From the NCBI GenBank assembly GCA_964425215.1, contig CAYRLW010000011.1, positions 1 through 64,000 of the forward strand: a stretch of DNA of 64,000 nt, given 5' to 3'. Origin of the DNA: CAYRLW01 sp964425215. GTDB lineage: Bacteria > Spirochaetota > Spirochaetia > Treponematales > Breznakiellaceae. Position 1 is the first letter of the stretch, and the number at the start of each line of letters is the position of its first letter. The translations under genes were made by a program, and so were the position numbers. The notes beneath the pieces are model-generated. The model was not told where the DNA came from. It saw only the letters and a list, made by a program, of their open reading frames with translations, and did not search any database. Positions 60,286 through 64,000 of this stretch are shown piece by piece.

Positions 60286-60978
60286 GGGTACCTCTAAAAA
60301 CTCATGGGTTATGATATAATCCAGCTATGAAACAGCGCGGCTTTTTTGTAGACGCCAGCTGGATAAAGAAAAACGATGAAACCCATTTTGGATACAAGAA
60401 TCACGTAAAAGCCGACAAAGATAGTAAGCTCATCGTAAAATACGAAGTCACATCAGCCGAAGTGCACGACAGCCAAGTTTTACAGGAGCTCGTAGAAAAA
60501 AGGTAAGACAAAGTACTATATGCCGATTGCGCGTACAAAGGTGAAGAAATTGAAAAATATCTTGGTAAGAAAATTGAAAATAAGATTTGCTAAAAGAGAT
60601 ATCGGAACAAACCTTTGACGGAAGAACAGAAGAGGTGGAATAAAGAGAAATCAAAAATACGCGTCCGTGTAGCACATATATTTGGATTCATGACCAATTC
60701 GATGAAAGGAATGATGATTCGCTATATAGGCTTGGTGAGAGCTAAGTTCGCCATTGGAATGATGAACCTCGTGTACAATATGTGCCGATATGGATTCCTC
60801 AAGGTGACCCGAGCATAGGGGCAGTCCGCCCTTTTCTCCAGAACGGGGAAGATCGGGTGACGATAACAGGGCAATAAGCTCGGTTTTCGTCGCTTCATCA
60901 AATAAAGTGACCGCACCTACTATAGAGAAACCGTCGGTGAGAAATCCTTACGTTTAAACGTCGTTTTTAGAGGTACCC
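60286..60978 (+). mobile_element. Internally deleted IS5-family element
   Basis: 693 bp with perfect 16-bp ends, GGGTACCTCTAAAAAC and its complement. Only the C-terminal half of the transposase remains. An internal -10 like TATAAT lies just inside the left end. Confidence 0.8.
60327..60818 (+). pseudogene. Remnant of IS5-family transposase
   Basis: The frame encodes FVDASWIKKNDETHFGYKNH, YEVTSAEVHDSQVLQELVE, a TAA, then VLYADCAYKGEEIEKYLG, a second stop, then NKPLTEEQKRWNKEKSKIR and VRVAHIFGFMTNSMKGM. These are the second DDE aspartate region and C-terminal glutamate region of IS5-type transposases. The N-terminal half is absent (the first codon is 26 bp from the left end) and two stops interrupt the rest. 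It cannot make a working enzyme. The ends are intact, so a related transposase could still move it. Confidence 0.8.
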
Positions 60979-61001
60979 TTTAAATTGTAAAAATACTGCA
61001 T

Positions 61002-61040
61002 GAGCCTCTTTTAAAAGTAACAGATTTTTAAAAGAGGCTC
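61002..61040. repeat. Hairpin repeat downstream of the IS remnant
   Basis: GAGCCTCTTTTAAAAGT, loop AACAG, ATTTTTAAAAGAGGCTC. The preceding GTAAAAATACTGCA (60987-61000) is identical to 6764-6777, next to the hairpin copy at 6779. Confidence 0.8.
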
Positions 61041-61046
61041 ATAAGA

Positions 61047-62207
61047 TCACCAATTTTCAATATCAATTTCTTTTAATAATCTTTTAACTTCTAATAAACT
61101 GGTTTTAATTCTATCTTTATTTATTTCAAGTTCGTCTTTTAAAAAATCTAGTTCATCCGATTTAATGATTTGTTCATTAAGAAGAGAACTCTCAGATTTA
61201 GGTTCTTTTACTTTTTTTATTGAAGCTAACAAAAGCAATGTTAGATCGGCTACTCGATTAATAGGTACTTCTTCACTTTGTCGAGACCACTGTTCTCCAG
61301 TATACCGAAATATCTTAATAGAAGCAGATTCATTGTCATATTGAGCATGCCCAATAGATAAGTATTTCGCATCATCATTTACACCAGTAAAAACTGAATA
61401 ATCAGCCGCGATTATTGGTTTATGGGATAAATGCATAGGAATATTTATTTTTATACTATCTTCCTCTTTTTCCGGTTCTAAGTTTAATTCTTCTGTATTA
61501 GAAACAAGCACTTTGCTTTTTAAAAATGATAATGCTTCATTGTTTTCCTTATTCAAAAATGCATTCCATTTGCTCCAATTAAAATATTTTGACGCATGTT
61601 GAATAAAAGATAATTTTAATGTTTTTTTATTAATCTCTAAACTTGCAGTTCTAGCATATGCAGTTCCGATACCGTCTAGCCACTTTACTGGCGTAAAAGG
61701 TATATTTAAATCTTTCATAGCTTCATTAAAACTATTGGAAGCTGAAACCCCTATAAAGATACAATCAGTGGGATTTAAAATCTTGACTACTGCTAGAAAT
61801 ATTTCCCATGACCTAAAAAAATCAGAATAACTCGGTCTCTCTTTTACCCTATAGTCCATGAGACGTTGTACAAAGTTATAAAATGCTATTTGTTTCCAAA
61901 ATAATTCTTTATCAAATTTGTTAGTTTTTAGCAACACTTTATGAATATTATCATAAGTTTTATTATCCCAGTCTTTAATTATAGGGCATTCATAAACACA
62001 ATTTCGAGTCAATTCCTTATCATTAATTGTTGTTTCAAATCCCCTTTTATATTCATCATCACTTTCAGCAATTTGATAATGGGATTCGCCAACTATTAAT
62101 ATCCTTCGCTTATTGTTTTTATACTCCTTTCCAACCCATGGAAGCCAGGTTAAGCCATTAACTTTCAGGAGATCTCCATCATATCCATTATCTAACAAAT
62201 CTTTCAT
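61047..62207 (-). CDS. Hypothetical protein, possible uracil-DNA-glycosylase-like fold
   Basis: A 386-aa AT-rich gene. The N-terminal ~240 residues show KRRILIVGESHYQIAES, FWKQIAFYNFVQRLMD, PTDCIFIGVSASNSF and LSFIQHASKYFNW. This set of a GE-type loop, an internal FYNF and a C-terminal H-containing loop faintly recalls the uracil-DNA glycosylase superfamily; I hold this loosely. The C-terminal ~140 residues are lysine/glutamate-rich and include a coiled coil (ELEINKDRIKTSLLEVKRLL). It stands alone among mobile remnants, just before IS scars, so it is likely recently acquired. Confidence 0.55.
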   Translation of the reverse strand: MKDLLDNGYDGDLLKVNGLTWLPWVGKEYKNNKRRILIVGESHYQIAESDDEYKRGFETTINDKELTRNCVYECPIIKDWDNKTYDNIHKVLLKTNKFDKELFWKQIAFYNFVQRLMDYRVKERPSYSDFFRSWEIFLAVVKILNPTDCIFIGVSASNSFNEAMKDLNIPFTPVKWLDGIGTAYARTASLEINKKTLKLSFIQHASKYFNWSKWNAFLNKENNEALSFLKSKVLVSNTEELNLEPEKEEDSIKINIPMHLSHKPIIAADYSVFTGVNDDAKYLSIGHAQYDNESASIKIFRYTGEQWSRQSEEVPINRVADLTLLLLASIKKVKEPKSESSLLNEQIIKSDELDFLKDELEINKDRIKTSLLEVKRLLKEIDIENW

Positions 62208-62242
62208 TTTTTTCTCCTTCTTAAAATAAAATTATGTCAGTC

Positions 62243-62306
62243 GAGATATTGTCAATAGTTGTGGATGGGAAATTCGGACGATTCCCCGGTCAGGTTGCCG
62301 TTTCAT
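62243..62306. mobile_element. 64-bp remnant of an IS256-family end
   Basis: It matches 46530-46593, the left end of the intact IS256 element plus its last few transposase codons, with a few changes. Nothing else of the element remains here. Confidence 0.75.
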
Positions 62307-62351
62307 GTGTATTCCGATGAAACCTGCCACTTAATTGGTACTAAAAAAGGA

Positions 62352-62518
62352 TTATGGTGATGGCAGGTTTGTGTCAATAGTTTTAAACATTTTTCGTAAA
62401 GGATCTCTCTTAAATTCTATTTTTTCATCATTGGAGAAGAATCGATCGCAGATAGCGTCGGTTACCGTGAGTTCGCCGATGACTTCGTGCCAGCTATCAA
62501 AGGGGCGTTGGGAGACCG
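62352..62518 (-). pseudogene. Fragment of IS21-family IstB helper ATPase
   Basis: About 55 codons, VSQRPFDSWHEVIGELTVTD, then AICDRFFSNDEKIEFKRDPL and a stop. This is the C-terminal end of IstB. The upstream part is replaced by the 65-bp palindromic repeat at 62519, which starts directly at the break. Confidence 0.75.
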
Positions 62519-62583
62519 CACTATAAGTCAAGATAGTTGAGACGAAAAATATTTAGGAGGCTCAACTATCTTGACATATTCCG
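62519..62583. repeat. 65-bp palindromic repeat, right copy
   Basis: Arms TAAGTCAAGATAGTTGAG and CTCAACTATCTTGACATAT; the same orientation as the copy at 29774-29838. It abuts the broken IstB fragment. Confidence 0.75.
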
Positions 62584-62671
62584 AACCCTTTTTAGTCTAT
62601 TACCATTGTACAGGGCTGTTTTCCAATCTGTAACCATAGCTAAAAAAATATTCGGGAATGGGCAAAGCTAC

Positions 62672-63310
62672 TTATTCCACCACCAACTGCATAGGCTTGC
62701 CGCTCAACAGAAATGCCATAGAGACTTCTACTATACAGAAGCCTTTGTATGGTATCAATGTAGCTTCCATAGTTTCTCCCGAATCGATTTCATACAGCGT
62801 AGCTTTTTTAGGCGATGGTACTACGGATGCGTCAATAATCAGGCGATATTTAAAGCCCGAAAGAATAGCCGCGGCCATTTGGTTACTTTCATCCACTTTT
62901 TCTGAACTGGTAGCGCTCACATCGACCACAAGAGTTTTATCTTTTAAATAAGGGAAAAAGAGCGGCGTATTGGTTTCTGCCTGTATCGCGGGCGCTTCCT
63001 TTGGTGGATAACGTAAAGAAATATTTAGGCCAGATTCTAGGGAGGTATCAATACCATCCGCTGACACTAGAAGCTCTGGGGGTATGGAGTCCTTCATCTG
63101 TTGTATCTGTTCATCCGTAAAGCTAAGGGACGACATATCCGTATTACCCCCATAACTTTGCGCCATGGAGATCAAGGCCTTTTGAATAACCAGCCGGGTG
63201 TTCGTTACCATACCACCCTGGTCCATACGAACGTATTGGGTTATCTCGATACAGGAATTTAACAGAAGAGCGAGGGGAATAAGCATAACCAACAGAAATT
63301 TGTACTTCAT
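62672..63310 (-). CDS. Predicted lipoprotein
   Basis: A 212-aa exported lipoprotein. The signal peptide FLLVMLIPLALLLNSC ends in a lipobox-like LLNSC with the cysteine at residue ~20. The mature protein has an N-terminal IEITQYVRMDQGGMVTNT, a helix (IQQMKDSIPPELLV) and repeated beta segments (YRLIIDASVVPSPKKATLYE), like many spirochaetal surface or periplasmic lipoproteins. It has no recognised family. It is the first backbone-like gene after the accessory region and lies on the same strand as the response regulator at 63378, which is upstream of it with about 67 bp between them. Confidence 0.75.
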   Translation of the reverse strand: MKYKFLLVMLIPLALLLNSCIEITQYVRMDQGGMVTNTRLVIQKALISMAQSYGGNTDMSSLSFTDEQIQQMKDSIPPELLVSADGIDTSLESGLNISLRYPPKEAPAIQAETNTPLFFPYLKDKTLVVDVSATSSEKVDESNQMAAAILSGFKYRLIIDASVVPSPKKATLYEIDSGETMEATLIPYKGFCIVEVSMAFLLSGKPMQLVVE

Positions 63311-63377
63311 CAGCGGGACTCCTTTTAAAATAAATTATAAGATACCCGCTGATGGTTTTCCACAACCGGCTTCCGAG

Positions 63378-64000
63378 TTATTTTTCCATTTTCCCATCCC
63401 GGAACTCTTGGGCGGTTATACCCATGCGTTTATGAAAAAGTCTAGAAAAATAATTCGGATCTTGAAAGCCCACCAGCTCCGCAATATCCGCTATTGAAAG
63501 GTTTTTGTTTTCTTTTAACAATTCCTGGGCCTTGGATAAGCGTAGGTTTACCAGATAATGGTTAAAGCCTTCTCCGGTTTCCTTTTTAAACAGTTCTGAA
63601 AGGTAGGTGGGGTTAATGGCGACGTGGTCGCACACGTTCTTTAAACACAAAGCCTCGGCGAAGTGATCGTGCAGGTATTTTAGGGCCATCCTTATTTTCG
63701 GGTTCCCTATTTCCTCGAATTCATCCGCGCCTACTTGAATACGTTCCGCTTCCAGCCGCCTAAGTTTCCGCTCCATGGTCGACTTTTCGCTATGGGTCCG
63801 ATCCTTTACCTGGATACTTTGGAGAGCGTTTTTTACGGCGTTCCGGAGGTCCGTCTCTTCCACGGGCTTGAGCAAAAAATCTCGGACCCCGAACTTAATC
63901 GCCCTTTGGGCGTATTCAAAATTGTCGTACCCGGATACGATGATTATTTCCACGGGGGGAAGCAGGTTCCGTACTTTTTCTATAAACTCCAAACCCGAAA
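63378..64000 (-). CDS. Response regulator with AraC-type DNA-binding domain, partial
   Basis: The gene runs off the right window edge; only its C-terminal ~207 residues are seen. The receiver domain part reads LEFIEKVRNLLPPVEIIIVS, YDNFEYAQRAIKFGVRDFL and LKPVEETDLR, whose lysine is the conserved K of KP. The AraC domain follows from about 110 residues before the end, with two helix-turn-helix motifs (CLKNVCDHVAINPTYLSELF and LSIADIAELVGFQDPNYFSR). It is YesN-like and likely paired with a histidine kinase beyond the window. The phosphoacceptor aspartate lies outside it. Confidence 0.88.
   Translation of the reverse strand, partial: SGLEFIEKVRNLLPPVEIIIVSGYDNFEYAQRAIKFGVRDFLLKPVEETDLRNAVKNALQSIQVKDRTHSEKSTMERKLRRLEAERIQVGADEFEEIGNPKIRMALKYLHDHFAEALCLKNVCDHVAINPTYLSELFKKETGEGFNHYLVNLRLSKAQELLKENKNLSIADIAELVGFQDPNYFSRLFHKRMGITAQEFRDGKMEK

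Noticed and set aside
29774..62583. Integrase-type attachment sites
   Set aside because: The 65-bp repeats are internally palindromic and no integrase is found, so simple att sites are not supported.

Overview
The window looks like a chromosome segment of a moderately GC-rich spirochaete, most likely a free-living or gut treponeme. This rests on gene content (rpoN followed by a short hpf, a TPR-HDOD-metallohydrolase string, signal-peptide barrel proteins, LamG/FN3 exported proteins, an AraC-type response regulator) and is an inference; no rRNA or marker tree was available.

1-28.6 kb is mostly ordinary backbone. It holds a tRNA-Leu(CAA) with its terminator, a DUF1015 protein, rpoN and hpf, two tandem exported barrel-like proteins divergent from a membrane-anchored HTH protein, uvrC, an exported LamG/FN3 protein, a TPR/HDOD/MBL-fold string, a glpA-glpB-DUF1667-like oxidoreductase operon, an M24 peptidase, and a coherent nickel operon. 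That operon joins an ECF nickel/cobalt transporter (cbiMQO) to larE-larC-larB, so it imports nickel and builds the nickel-pincer nucleotide cofactor. An acyl-ACP thioesterase follows. Decayed genes lie at 6.2-7.5 kb, 15.9-17.0 kb and 28.6 kb.

28.9-62.6 kb is accessory DNA, bracketed by two near-identical 65-bp palindromic repeats. Its core is a tightly coupled minus-strand operon (46.3 to 29.9 kb): a probably leaderless XRE regulator, a 1758-aa DEAD helicase with DUF1998 (DruE-like, or a DrmA+DrmB fusion), a SNF2 helicase (DrmD/BrxHII-like), a 1443-aa Eco57I/PglX-type methyltransferase, McrB, McrC and an HNH endonuclease. It combines modules of DISARM, Druantia/BREX and type IV restriction, and I could not match it to a named system. 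It is the best candidate for a new defence system here.

Downstream are an IS256 element with an in-frame stop, a CARF-like fragment it truncated, and an AAA/DUF4143 gene between 42-bp direct repeats. A small lipoprotein follows behind an excellent sigma-54 promoter. Next comes a four-gene operon (transglutaminase-like membrane protein, vWA protein, PP2C-like phosphatase, kinase-OB protein) that resembles the TerY-phosphorylation triad. Then come a WYL regulator with a tandem-AAA ATPase, an internally deleted IS5-family element, and several IS scars.

A family of 36-39 bp hairpins with covarying stems and a conserved AACAG/CTGTT loop is scattered through the window and appears related to insertion-sequence ends. 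The right edge returns to backbone-like genes: a lipoprotein and a partial AraC-type response regulator.
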